Shown: positions 47,384-55,904, counted from the first letter of the stretch. The stretch: DNA of 64,000 bases from a bacterium (GCA_029565675.1 JAKQNP010000032.1:248001-312000); one strand, 5' to 3'. Numbers and translations are program-made. The notes: generated by a model from the letters alone, not told the origin.

Positions 47384-48757
47384 ATGAAACACAACAAAAT
47401 TATCCCAGCCGTGATTGGCGTCTTTGTGTTGTTCGCCGATCCATCTCTAGCGCAGGGACGCAACTATCCGATCATCGCCAATCATCTTTGCACCGACATT
47501 GGTCAAATACCCCCAGAGTCTATCGATAAAGTCAAAGACAGCATCAAAGTTTACTATGGCCATGCCTCTCATGGCGGCCAGATCACTGGCGGCCTTGAAA
47601 TTCTTGCACAAAAAGACACACGCCTCGCTTTTGCGCAGAATGATTATTTGCCCAACGTTCCAAACGCTCTCTGCTTTCAGGATGTCGGGAACGATCCGGA
47701 GCAATTCTTTGCCACGGTGCAGTCCAAATTGGACCAAAATCCATCGATCGATGTGGCGATGTTCGGCTGGTGTGGCGAAGCTGCATGGTACGACGTCAAC
47801 CACTATATTCAGCAGATGCAGGCTCTCGAACAACGCAATCCAGAAGTGACGTTCATCTATATGACCGGCAATGCCCAAGAAGGAGAGCTCGCTGGCTACA
47901 ACCGACATGTATTCAACCAGGCCTTGCGGCAGTACTGTCAAGCAAACAACCGTGTCTTGTTTGATTTCGCGGATCTGGACTGCTGGTACAATGGAGAATA
48001 CACTCCCGCTCGTTATGATTGGGACGATTGGGGCCGCTTGCCACTGATAACCGGCATACCTTTGGAACACCCGCATTACCATGGCGACGAGCTCGGTCAC
48101 ACGACCCTGGAAAGCTGTGAAAACAAAGCCAAAGCTGCGTGGTGGATGTTCGCACAGCTCGTCGGTTGGACGGCAGTCGTACCTGTGGAAATGGGGACCT
48201 TTAAAGCCTCTGCAAATAATGGTTCCGTCGAATTGGAATGGAGCACAATCAGTGAGAGCAACAATTATGGATTCCTGGTAGAAAGGAGCCAGGACAACAT
48301 CCGCTTTGCCCAAATCGGTTTTATCGGCGGTCATGGGACCACTGCCGCGCTGCACAACTATCGTTTTATCGATAGAGCCGTCGCCGTGGGGGAGCGCTAT
48401 TATTATCGTTTGAAGCAGCTGGATCAAAGTGGGCAGTTCAATTATTCATCCACAGTGGAAATGTTCATCTATTCGCCGGCCGGTTTCGATCTGCGACAAA
48501 ATTATCCCAATCCCTTTAACGCCAATACCATCATCCACTTTCACCTTGGCGAGAGATGTTGGATCGATCTGTCGATTTTTAACAGCCGGGGTCAGCAAGT
48601 CGCGACCTTGATCAGCGGTATGGTAACCGCTGGTTTCCATACGGAAAAATGGCAGAGTGCAGAACAGCGCAGTGGAGTCTATTTCGCGCGCCTGCTGGTC
48701 CGTGATCACCAAGGAAAAATCCAGCAGCAAATTAAAAAAATGGCTTTGCTCAATTGA
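47384..48757 (+). CDS. Secreted SGNH-like protein with type IX sorting domain
   Basis: 457 residues with a signal peptide (IIPAVIGVFVLFADPSLAQ). The first domain (about 25-260) begins with VYYGHASHGGQITGG, a G-H-x-S-x-G pattern seen in some SGNH-hydrolase-like families, then VAMFGWCGEAAWYD, FIYMTGNAQ, VLFDFADLDCWY and HYHGDELGH, which could supply Ser, Asn and Asp/His catalytic residues. This assignment is tentative. An Fn3-like module (about 265-360) and the sorting domain (NYPNPFNANTIIHFHL ... KKMALLN) follow. By analogy with AlgJ/AlgX it might acylate or deacylate the exported polymer; that is inference. Confidence 0.7.
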   Translation: MKHNKIIPAVIGVFVLFADPSLAQGRNYPIIANHLCTDIGQIPPESIDKVKDSIKVYYGHASHGGQITGGLEILAQKDTRLAFAQNDYLPNVPNALCFQDVGNDPEQFFATVQSKLDQNPSIDVAMFGWCGEAAWYDVNHYIQQMQALEQRNPEVTFIYMTGNAQEGELAGYNRHVFNQALRQYCQANNRVLFDFADLDCWYNGEYTPARYDWDDWGRLPLITGIPLEHPHYHGDELGHTTLESCENKAKAAWWMFAQLVGWTAVVPVEMGTFKASANNGSVELEWSTISESNNYGFLVERSQDNIRFAQIGFIGGHGTTAALHNYRFIDRAVAVGERYYYRLKQLDQSGQFNYSSTVEMFIYSPAGFDLRQNYPNPFNANTIIHFHLGERCWIDLSIFNSRGQQVATLISGMVTAGFHTEKWQSAEQRSGVYFARLLVRDHQGKIQQQIKKMALLN

Positions 48758-48787
48758 CCCCGTTCTCGACCAACATGGAGGTCGCCC

Positions 48788-49840
48788 ATGCGGCGCTGCA
48801 CAAGATGTGTTTTGCCGGAGACTTATCCGGAGATCTCTTTTGACAAACAAGGCGTGTGCAACTATTGCCAAACCTGGACGGCGCCCATTTCTCCTCTCGG
48901 CCCGGAAAAGCTCGACGCGGTTCTGCAACATTACCGGAAAGGGAATGGTCAACTCGATTGTCTGGTCGCTTGCAGCGGCGGCAGGGACAGCTCTTTTGTG
49001 CTTTTTGAGCTCAAAGAGCGTTGGGGAATGCATCCCTTGGTCTTCAATTATGCCAACGGTTTTGTCGCATCGCAGGCAGAAAAAAATCTCGAGCACTTGA
49101 CTCGCAAAATGAATGTGCCTCTGCTTAGAGTCGAATCCAAGCGCCATATTCAGGAAAAGCTGTTCAAGTCGTTTATGGCGCTGAATGCGCAAAAATCGCG
49201 TGCCCATGTTCTAAACCAATTGTGCGTCGGTTGCCGAAACGGCATCTGGGGAGGTGCTTTCAAGGTCGCCGCTGAACAAGGGCTCGAGCTCGTGGTGTTC
49301 GGCGAATCGAATATGGAAAGCATGGTTTTTCGACGGATCCTCGCTCGACAACTGGAGCCGGATTTTACCGCCAAGATAAAATCCACGATTTCCATGCCGG
49401 GCAACTTTGTTCAGCGCAAAATCCAAGAACAACAATTGAACAGGGAATTTCCTCTCCATTCAGAAAAATATAAACATCTGGTCAAATTGAATTATTTTGC
49501 CTATATCGGCTGGGATGAGACTAAGATCCTCGAGACACTGGATGCCATCGGCTGGCAAGCAATCGATCGCCGTTCGGCATGGCGATTTGATTGCCAAATT
49601 CACGCTCTCGGAAATTTTCTCAATCGTCAGCTCTATCAATTCACCGAAAAAGATGAGCTCTACAGCAAGATGATCTGCGCAGGCATAATTACCCGCGCAG
49701 AGGCGCTCGATAAAATCCGACTGAGCCAAGCGCAAAAAGAACAAGAGTTGGCAACCATTGCATCCCTGTTCGAAAAAAGCAAAATCAAAGAATCTCTTCG
49801 CGACAAGGTGCTGGGAGCTGATGTTTTGCAAATGGGTTGA
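48788..49840 (+). CDS. N-acetyl sugar amidotransferase (WbpG/PseA-like ATP pyrophosphatase)
   Basis: A 350-residue enzyme with an N-terminal zinc ribbon (C4-x2-C7 and C24-x2-C27: CTRCVLPETYPEISFD, GVCNYC), the PP-loop CSGGRDSSF (62-70), the family motif LCVGCRNGIWGGA and a second GESNMESMVFR block. WbpG/PseA proteins make acetamidino groups on UDP-amino sugars or nonulosonic acids, with ammonia from a HisH/HisF-type pair. No such pair is encoded here, so ammonia or another donor must come from elsewhere. GGAGG sits before the ATG. It is the last gene of the EPS locus. Confidence 0.87.
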   Translation: MRRCTRCVLPETYPEISFDKQGVCNYCQTWTAPISPLGPEKLDAVLQHYRKGNGQLDCLVACSGGRDSSFVLFELKERWGMHPLVFNYANGFVASQAEKNLEHLTRKMNVPLLRVESKRHIQEKLFKSFMALNAQKSRAHVLNQLCVGCRNGIWGGAFKVAAEQGLELVVFGESNMESMVFRRILARQLEPDFTAKIKSTISMPGNFVQRKIQEQQLNREFPLHSEKYKHLVKLNYFAYIGWDETKILETLDAIGWQAIDRRSAWRFDCQIHALGNFLNRQLYQFTEKDELYSKMICAGIITRAEALDKIRLSQAQKEQELATIASLFEKSKIKESLRDKVLGADVLQMG

Positions 49841-49971
49841 CCGCGATAGTGGCAAGTAAGAAAACCATTATCGATGTTGACTGGTTGAGAAAAAAAGCCT
49901 ACATTAAACCCAAGCTGTCGATTTGCCAATCCGAAAACCTCTTTACCCGACCCGCTCACAGGAGGAAAATT

Positions 49972-52014
49972 ATGTGGCTTAAACCCGTGGCCCTTGTTGT
50001 GGCTATTGTGCTGACTGCTCTGCTTTTCTGTGCGCGACAAGGTCTGGCAAAAAATCGTTTTTCAGAACAAAACCTCGAAGAAACAATCGCCAAACTGCAA
50101 AATCAATACCCGCAAGCTGAATCTGGTCGCATTCAGCGGGGCGTCCGCCAGGCAGCCCTGTTCTGGCAAGAGCAAGACGGTTCGGCAGATGATTTTACCG
50201 ATTTCTGCAGCCAGGCATTTATCGCCGATACAGCCGATTTGCATGCGGCGTTTATGCGCATTCAGGACAATCTGGAGCAGATCTATGGACACGCCCTGCA
50301 GGTCAATCGCTTTCTCTCGCAACCTCTGCAGTTGGATCTCGGCCCGATCCTGCCCATCGATTACCGCTTTGCTGAGTATGATCCCTTTGCGCACATCCTC
50401 GATGATCTCTTTCACAATCGGATCGCTTTCACGGTTCTGCTCAATTTCCCCATGCACACACTGGAGGAAAGACTGAACCTGGGCGCCGGCTGGAGCCGCG
50501 CTCAGTGGGCACAGTCACGACTGACCCAACTTTTCAGCGCGCGTGTTCCCGCCGCAGTCAACCAACAATTGGCCAAGGCTTATGTGCAGGCGGATGATTA
50601 TATCAGCAATTACAATATCTTTATGCACCAGCTGAAGGATCCTGAGGGCCGACGGCTGTTTTCTGCCGGGCTCAAGCTGATCAGCCATTGGGGGTTGCGG
50701 GATGAGCTCAAGAGCCAATATGCCGCATCTGACGGTTTGCCGCGTCAGCAGATGATTTACCAGGTGATGTTGCGCATTATCCAACAGGAAATCCCGGCCG
50801 CGGTGATCAACAGCGATCAAGTTGATTGGCAACCCTTTGCCAACACCCTGTCCATCAACGGCAAACCATTGCCTTTCGAAAGGGAGGCGGATATCCGCTA
50901 TCAAACCCTGCTCGAAATCTTCCAGGCTGAACGGCTGGCTGATCCTTTTTATCCGATGGAACCGAGCAAAATCGACCGTCGATTTCTGCGAGACCGCGAG
51001 ATTCCAGAAGAAAAATTCGAGGCAATGTTGGTAGAACTGCTCACCGATCCGGTCGGCAAAAAAGTAGCTGATTTGATCCGCCGGCGATTGCGCCGCGATC
51101 TGCAGCCTTTCGACATCTGGTACAACGGCTTTAAAACCCGCAGCCAGTATGCGGAATCCGAACTCGACAGGCGCGTCGCTGAGCGCTACCCCTCGGTACA
51201 GGCTTTTCACGCCGATTTGCCGAATATTTTTTCCAAACTCGGCTTCAGTGAATCGATCGGGGCGTTTCTGGCGGAAAAAATCGTGGTCGATCCTTCGCGC
51301 GGAGCCGGGTATGCGATGGGAGCAATGATGCGCCAGGATAACGCCCACCTGCGCACCCGCATCGAGCCAGGTGGTATGAATTATAAAGGCTATAACATCG
51401 CCATTCATGAACTCGGCCACAACGTCGAGCAAGTGTTTTCACTCAACCGAATCGACCATACCTTGTTGCAAGGTGTGCCCAACACCGCGTTCACAGAAGC
51501 CTTTGCCTTTGTGTTTCAGTCGCGCGACCTCGCCTTGCTCGGCCTGGAACAAAAAAGTGCAGAGCATCGAGACCTGCAGGCGCTGGACACTTTCTGGGCT
51601 ACCTGTGAAATCGCTGCCGTCGGCCTGGTCGATATGAAAGTATGGCACTGGATGACCGATCACCCCAGCGCCACACCTGCAGAGCTTCGCGTGGCTGTGG
51701 TTCAGATCGCTCGAGACGTTTGGAACCAATATTGGGCGCCTTTGATCGGCCAAAAAGACTCGGAAATCCTAGCAATCTACAGCCACATGATCGATATCGG
51801 TCTCTACTTGCCTGATTATTCACTTGGCCATATCATTATGTTTCAAATCGAAGATTATCTGCGGGATAAAAATCTGGCAGTCGAGATGGAGAGGATGTGT
51901 CGCCTGGGAAGGTTGACCCCTGAGGCATGGATGCAAGACGCAGTTGGTCAACCGATTTCCGTAGCACCGCTCTTGCAGGCGACCCGCAAGGCTGTGGCTG
52001 GAACAAAGAAATAA
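49972..52014 (+). CDS. Exported zinc metallopeptidase (gluzincin, HELGH)
   Basis: 680 residues from ATG 49972 with AGGAGG at 49960-49965 and a signal sequence (ALVVAIVLTALLFCARQGLA). The zinc site is His479-Glu480-x2-His483 (IAIHELGHNVEQ) with Glu509 in NTAFTEAFAFVF as third ligand, a gluzincin spacing like peptidase family M3/M2. The rest is mainly helical. The upstream ATG at 49837 would bury the signal. It follows the EPS locus after a 131-base gap; a periplasmic or secreted peptidase role is likely, but no link to EPS is evident. Confidence 0.8.
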   Translation: MWLKPVALVVAIVLTALLFCARQGLAKNRFSEQNLEETIAKLQNQYPQAESGRIQRGVRQAALFWQEQDGSADDFTDFCSQAFIADTADLHAAFMRIQDNLEQIYGHALQVNRFLSQPLQLDLGPILPIDYRFAEYDPFAHILDDLFHNRIAFTVLLNFPMHTLEERLNLGAGWSRAQWAQSRLTQLFSARVPAAVNQQLAKAYVQADDYISNYNIFMHQLKDPEGRRLFSAGLKLISHWGLRDELKSQYAASDGLPRQQMIYQVMLRIIQQEIPAAVINSDQVDWQPFANTLSINGKPLPFEREADIRYQTLLEIFQAERLADPFYPMEPSKIDRRFLRDREIPEEKFEAMLVELLTDPVGKKVADLIRRRLRRDLQPFDIWYNGFKTRSQYAESELDRRVAERYPSVQAFHADLPNIFSKLGFSESIGAFLAEKIVVDPSRGAGYAMGAMMRQDNAHLRTRIEPGGMNYKGYNIAIHELGHNVEQVFSLNRIDHTLLQGVPNTAFTEAFAFVFQSRDLALLGLEQKSAEHRDLQALDTFWATCEIAAVGLVDMKVWHWMTDHPSATPAELRVAVVQIARDVWNQYWAPLIGQKDSEILAIYSHMIDIGLYLPDYSLGHIIMFQIEDYLRDKNLAVEMERMCRLGRLTPEAWMQDAVGQPISVAPLLQATRKAVAGTKK

Positions 52015-52039
52015 GACAACTGTGATCAAGGATCATATT

Positions 52040-52501
52040 GTGGAAAAACAACCGACATCGAGAAACTGTTTCCTCTGTGGCCGGGAAAATCCAATCGGCC
52101 TTAAAATGAACTGGTATAACGATCGGGATAATCAACAAATTATCGGAGAGGTGACGGTGCCCGAGCAGTTCAACGGTTTCCCCGGGGTGGTGCACGGCGG
52201 CATCGTTGCCGCCATCCTGGATGAAACCGCCGGCCGGGTAGTCTTGATCAATAATCCGGACAATTTGATGGTGACCATGAAGTTGGAAGTGGTCTACCGC
52301 CAACCGACACCGACCAATACGCCGCTCAAAGCGATCGGCCGCGTCCTGCGCGAAACACCCCGACGAGCCGTGGCGGAAGCCGAATTGGTCAAGCCCGATG
52401 GTATCATCACCGCTACCTGCAAAGCGGTTGTCCTCAAGCCGTCAGAGGAGATGCAGAGCAACTGGCTGCCGGAGAAAAAATATTGGCGGGTCATCGAATA
52501 A
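52040..52501 (+). CDS. Hotdog-fold thioesterase (PaaI-like)
   Basis: A 153-residue acyl-CoA thioesterase-like protein. It begins with a CFLCGRENPIGLKM block, and the hotdog helix signature is GVVHGGIVAAILDETAGR. The start is GTG 52040 with AAGGA at 52028-52032; GTG 52022 in frame is possible but lacks a ribosome site. The substrate is unknown. It lies 62 bases ahead of a VOC-family gene, probably in one operon. Confidence 0.82.
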   Translation: MEKQPTSRNCFLCGRENPIGLKMNWYNDRDNQQIIGEVTVPEQFNGFPGVVHGGIVAAILDETAGRVVLINNPDNLMVTMKLEVVYRQPTPTNTPLKAIGRVLRETPRRAVAEAELVKPDGIITATCKAVVLKPSEEMQSNWLPEKKYWRVIE

Positions 52502-52563
52502 CTCGACAGGCAGAAAACAAGCGGTTTTACTAAAAGAAAGAATCCAGAAAAGGAAATGCCGTC

Positions 52564-52971
52564 ATGACGCAATCAACCAACCTCGCGATGGAACATCTGG
52601 CACTGAACATCCCGGCCGCCGGCCGCATGGCAGAATGGTATTGCAAAAATCTCGATATGAAAATCGTGCGATCGTTTGATCTCTTTGAAACCACTTTTCT
52701 GGCTGACGCCAGCGGGCGGGTGGTGCTGGAACTCTACAGCAATCCCGAGTTGCCCATGCTCGATCATGCGGCTATTCATCCCTCGACCTTGCATATCGCC
52801 TTCGTGGTTAGCGATATCGCGACAACCCGGGATCGTCTTGCCGCCGCCGGAGCAACAGTCGTGCAGAACATCTTCACCACCAGTGCCGGCGACGAAATGA
52901 TGATGCTTAAAGATCCCTGGGGAGTGACCCTGCAATTTATCCGTCGAGCAAAACCGATGTTAAAGCTCTGA
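52564..52971 (+). CDS. VOC-superfamily protein (glyoxalase/dioxygenase fold)
   Basis: A 135-residue protein with the paired beta-alpha-beta-beta-beta motifs of the vicinal oxygen chelate fold: LEHLALNIPAAGRMAEWYCKNLDM, RVVLELYSNPE, HIAFVVSDIATTRDRLAAAG and LKDPWGVTLQFIRR. Metal ligands may be the first His, a Glu and a later His/Glu, but the set is not certain. Its last 12 bases overlap the 3' end of the convergent superoxide dismutase gene. Confidence 0.82.
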   Translation: MTQSTNLAMEHLALNIPAAGRMAEWYCKNLDMKIVRSFDLFETTFLADASGRVVLELYSNPELPMLDHAAIHPSTLHIAFVVSDIATTRDRLAAAGATVVQNIFTTSAGDEMMMLKDPWGVTLQFIRRAKPMLKL

Positions 52972-53682
52972 TTTGGCCTTTGCGAATCGTTGAGCAACAT
53001 CGCTCCAGTTGATTACATTGAAAAAGGCTTTGACAAAATCGCCACGGCGATTTTGATATTTCAGATAATAGGCATGCTCCCAGACATCGACGACCAACAG
53101 CGGCACCGCACCCCACTGGGTCAAGTTCTGATGTTTCTCAGCCTGCAACACGACGAGTTTTTGTCCGACAGGTTCATAGACCAATACCGCCCAGCCGCTT
53201 CCCTCAACCTGAATTGCCGCAGCGGTGAATTGATCGCGAAAATCCGCAAAAGAGATGAAACCCTTTGCCAACGCTTGTGCCAATTCTCCCTGCGGTTCGC
53301 CGCCACCATTCGGCGACATGTTTTGCCAGAAAAGCGCATGCAGCAAATGACCTGAACCGTGAAAAGCCGCTTCACGCGAATAGTGCTTGATCAAACTGTA
53401 ATCTTTTTTCTCTCTCGCTTCCTTGAGTTTTCCCAACGCGTTGTTCAGGCCGTTGACATAGCCGAGGTGGTGTTTACCATGGTGCAACCGCATGGTTTGT
53501 TCGTCAATATGCGGCTCAAGTGCGGCATAATCATAGGGCAGCGCTTGCAGCAAATAATTGCCGTCCGGATCGACTGCCAAATCGCTCATCCCTAGCGCCC
53601 GGCCCGGCACCCCCTGCATGATCAAAGCAGCTGCGCCGGCAGCAGCAGGAACAGCCTTTAAAAAATCTCTTCGATTCGCCAT
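52960..53682 (-). CDS. Superoxide dismutase, Fe/Mn type, exported by Tat
   Basis: A 240-residue enzyme that dismutates superoxide outside the cytoplasm. The N-terminus ANRRDFLKAVPAAAGAAAL is a twin-arginine signal. Metal ligands are His in LEPHIDEQTMRLHHGKHH, His in FHGSGHLLHALFWQNM, and Asp and His in VDVWEHAYYLKYQNRR. The start ATG at 53682 has GGGAGG on the - strand (complement 53688-53693); an upstream start at 53757 is less likely. It is the last gene of the - strand group and overlaps the convergent VOC gene by 12 bases. Confidence 0.92.
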   Translation of the reverse strand: MANRRDFLKAVPAAAGAAALIMQGVPGRALGMSDLAVDPDGNYLLQALPYDYAALEPHIDEQTMRLHHGKHHLGYVNGLNNALGKLKEAREKKDYSLIKHYSREAAFHGSGHLLHALFWQNMSPNGGGEPQGELAQALAKGFISFADFRDQFTAAAIQVEGSGWAVLVYEPVGQKLVVLQAEKHQNLTQWGAVPLLVVDVWEHAYYLKYQNRRGDFVKAFFNVINWSDVAQRFAKAKSEL

Positions 53683-53823
53683 CTCTACCTCCCGATAGCT
53701 AGCATTAACCTCTTTGGCTTGTGCTCTCCAAACATTTGTTCTCTTGATGGGAGCCATTTACTCATTGCGATGCCACAGCCTGACCACCCACTTGCAGCCA
53801 AGCAGGCCATGGACAAATACCAT

Positions 53824-54600
53824 TTACAGACAGATCAGGCCCCGGCTGAACAGAACCGCCTGGCCGGCAATCTCAACCCGGTCCCCGTAATGGCGGCAGC
53901 GCAAAACTCCACCGCGTTTGGAAAGCTGTTTCGCCAATAGCTCTGTTTTATGCAGTCGCTTTGCCCAAAACGGCACGAGCATCGAATGCGAAGAACCTGT
54001 AACCGGATCTTCCGGGATGCCCTCACGCGGCGCAAAAAAACGAGAAACAAAATCTGCATCTGTTCCTCTGGCGCTGACCACGACCCCCAGCGCATCGATT
54101 TGCTCCAATAACGCAAAATCTGGCTGTACCGCCTTGATTTCCGACTCGGAATTCAGGACCACCAACACATCTCGAGCTTTATAGATCTCTTTCGCTTCCA
54201 CCCGCAGCGCATCGAACAATAGAGCCGGTGCTGCAAACGGTGCCGCCGTCCATGCCGGGAAATCCATGCGAAACCAAGCGCCGTCTTTCTCAACCGCGAG
54301 CAAGCCGCTGCGGGTATCGAACTCCACTCGCCGCACCGTGTCGTTCTGCAGAAACACAACAAATGCGGCAGCCAGAGTCGCATGGCCGCACAGGTCGACC
54401 TCAGAGACCGGAGTAAACCAACGAAGCTGGTAGCGATTTCCTGCGGAAACCAGAAAGGCAGTTTCTGACAGATTGTTCTCCGCGGCGATCGCCTGCATCA
54501 ACTCATCAGACAACCAGCTCTCCAGTGGGCAAATCGCTGCCGGATTGCCATGAAAGGGACGATCCGTGAATGCATCAACTTGATAGAGATCGATATTCAT
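53824..54600 (-). CDS. PhzF-family isomerase
   Basis: A 258-residue PhzF/YHI9-type protein. Signature parts are QVDAFTDRPFHGNPAAI, the catalytic Glu in NNLSETAFLV, RWFTPVSEVDLCGHATLAAA and EDPVTGSSHSMLVPFW. The family includes trans-2,3-dihydro-3-hydroxyanthranilate isomerase, but most members act on unknown small acids, and there is no phenazine gene nearby. Confidence 0.88.
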   Translation of the reverse strand: MNIDLYQVDAFTDRPFHGNPAAICPLESWLSDELMQAIAAENNLSETAFLVSAGNRYQLRWFTPVSEVDLCGHATLAAAFVVFLQNDTVRRVEFDTRSGLLAVEKDGAWFRMDFPAWTAAPFAAPALLFDALRVEAKEIYKARDVLVVLNSESEIKAVQPDFALLEQIDALGVVVSARGTDADFVSRFFAPREGIPEDPVTGSSHSMLVPFWAKRLHKTELLAKQLSKRGGVLRCRHYGDRVEIAGQAVLFSRGLICL

Positions 54601-54642
54601 ATTTCCTCTGCCCGCATGAGCGTGCTTTGGCGGTGATCTCTT

Positions 54643-55125
54643 TTACAAACTCGCCCGACTTAACCAATTGCGGATTCTCTGCCACATCCCTTTGCCGACC
54701 ATTTGGTCTGCATATTGTAAAATTCGGCTGGTCAGGTACAGCACATCCCCCTCACCCGCCCAATGCTCGCGCAGAATTTCGCTGTCGATATGGTTGACCA
54801 ACGAATTTAACACATAAGCAGCGAGAGCAATATCATCGGTAAAAGCGATTGGGCCAAATATCGCTTCGGGAATAAAATCAAACGGTAAAATAAAGTAAGC
54901 GATCACCGCCGGCAATTTGATTCGTTGCTGGGCAGGAACGCGAGAATCCAGGGAGAGCCGCACCAGGAGATGGAACAAATCGGGAGCAGCCAAGAGGAAT
55001 TCTGTCCAACGAGAATCCTTTCCGTCTTTTTCTGCCCAACGGCGGATAGATATCCGCAGCTTTTTATAAAAATCTTCGTGCCTGGATTGTACAGTCATTT
55101 GCAGCTCAGATGTCTTCGTGTTCAC
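54643..55125 (-). CDS. YkvA-family membrane protein (DUF1232)
   Basis: A 160-residue protein whose core IKLPAVIAYFILPFDFIPEAIFG ... FTDDIALAAYVLNSLVN matches DUF1232. The family has short hydrophobic helices and no known enzyme activity. The start is GTG 55125, which overlaps the acyltransferase stop by 20 bases; ATG 55098 is an alternative. Confidence 0.82.
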   Translation of the reverse strand: MNTKTSELQMTVQSRHEDFYKKLRISIRRWAEKDGKDSRWTEFLLAAPDLFHLLVRLSLDSRVPAQQRIKLPAVIAYFILPFDFIPEAIFGPIAFTDDIALAAYVLNSLVNHIDSEILREHWAGEGDVLYLTSRILQYADQMVGKGMWQRIRNWLSRASL

Positions 55126-55891
55126 GCCACTCAGCCAATTTTTGGCCGATGAAAGCGACTATCTTTTCATGTTCCGCACGTCCGACCCCCTTGATTTCGA
55201 GGGGGGAGCCAAAGCAAAAATGAATGGCGCGTTGAGGATGAATCGGGCCGAAATCTTTGAGCAATTTGCCGGGTCGCCAGGCATCGGTTTTGAGCGCCAA
55301 CGGGACCACAGGAACGCCGGCCCGGCGGGCCAATTTAACACCGATCGAATTAAAGTGCGCCGGATCGAAATCGAGAGTACGAGTGGTCTGCGGAAAGACC
55401 ACGATACTTTTGCCTTCTGCAATCTTTTTTTCACCACCCAACAACACCTGCTGCAGATCCTGGCGCGGATCACTGCGGCTTACCGCGACGGGATCAAGCG
55501 CCCGCATGATCGCGCTGAACACCGGATATTTTAAAAGAGTCTGTTTGACCACAAAACTGATTTCCTTGATCGGATAGATGATACCATGCAAAGCCCAGGT
55601 CTCGAGGGAACTCATATGATTGGCCACGATCACGCAAGGCGAATCGAACGAACGCAAATTTTCCAATCCGCAGACCTCGACGCGAGTTCCCAATTCGCGA
55701 AAAACATCCAAACTCTGACGTGACCGATCCAAATAAGTGGTGTGAAATTTCGCCCCACCTTTTTTCGCTGCCGCGCTGACTGCAAGAACCAAATCAGCCA
55801 ATTTATAATATCCAAAAAGCGTTGGAAAGTTCCTGGCCAACCAGGTAGGTTCAGTCTCTTGTTGGGCAGTTTTTGCATTGAATGATCCCAT
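55106..55891 (-). CDS. PlsC-like 1-acylglycerol-3-phosphate acyltransferase with altered motifs
   Basis: A 261-residue membrane acyltransferase of the PlsC/LPLAT group, which moves an acyl chain onto a glycerophosphate or similar acceptor. Motif I is NHMSSLET, giving H-x4-Glu where H-x4-Asp is normal, and motif III is VFPQTTRT in place of FPEGTRS. The rest of the fold (IVVFPQ, GVPVVPLALKTDAWRPGK) is as expected. The start ATG 55891 has AAAGGA just before it. Neighbouring YhbY and thioesterase genes read the same way. The altered motifs suggest an unusual substrate. Confidence 0.82.
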   Translation of the reverse strand: MGSFNAKTAQQETEPTWLARNFPTLFGYYKLADLVLAVSAAAKKGGAKFHTTYLDRSRQSLDVFRELGTRVEVCGLENLRSFDSPCVIVANHMSSLETWALHGIIYPIKEISFVVKQTLLKYPVFSAIMRALDPVAVSRSDPRQDLQQVLLGGEKKIAEGKSIVVFPQTTRTLDFDPAHFNSIGVKLARRAGVPVVPLALKTDAWRPGKLLKDFGPIHPQRAIHFCFGSPLEIKGVGRAEHEKIVAFIGQKLAEWREHEDI

Positions 55892-55904
55892 GGATCGTTT
55901 CCTT

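Noticed and set aside
47447-48427. 326-codon open frame on the - strand
   Set aside because: Shadow of the secreted SGNH-like gene, whose signal peptide and sorting domain are clear on the + strand.
50515-51432. 305-codon open frame on the - strand
   Set aside because: Shadow of the metallopeptidase gene; no domain, start site or operon partner.
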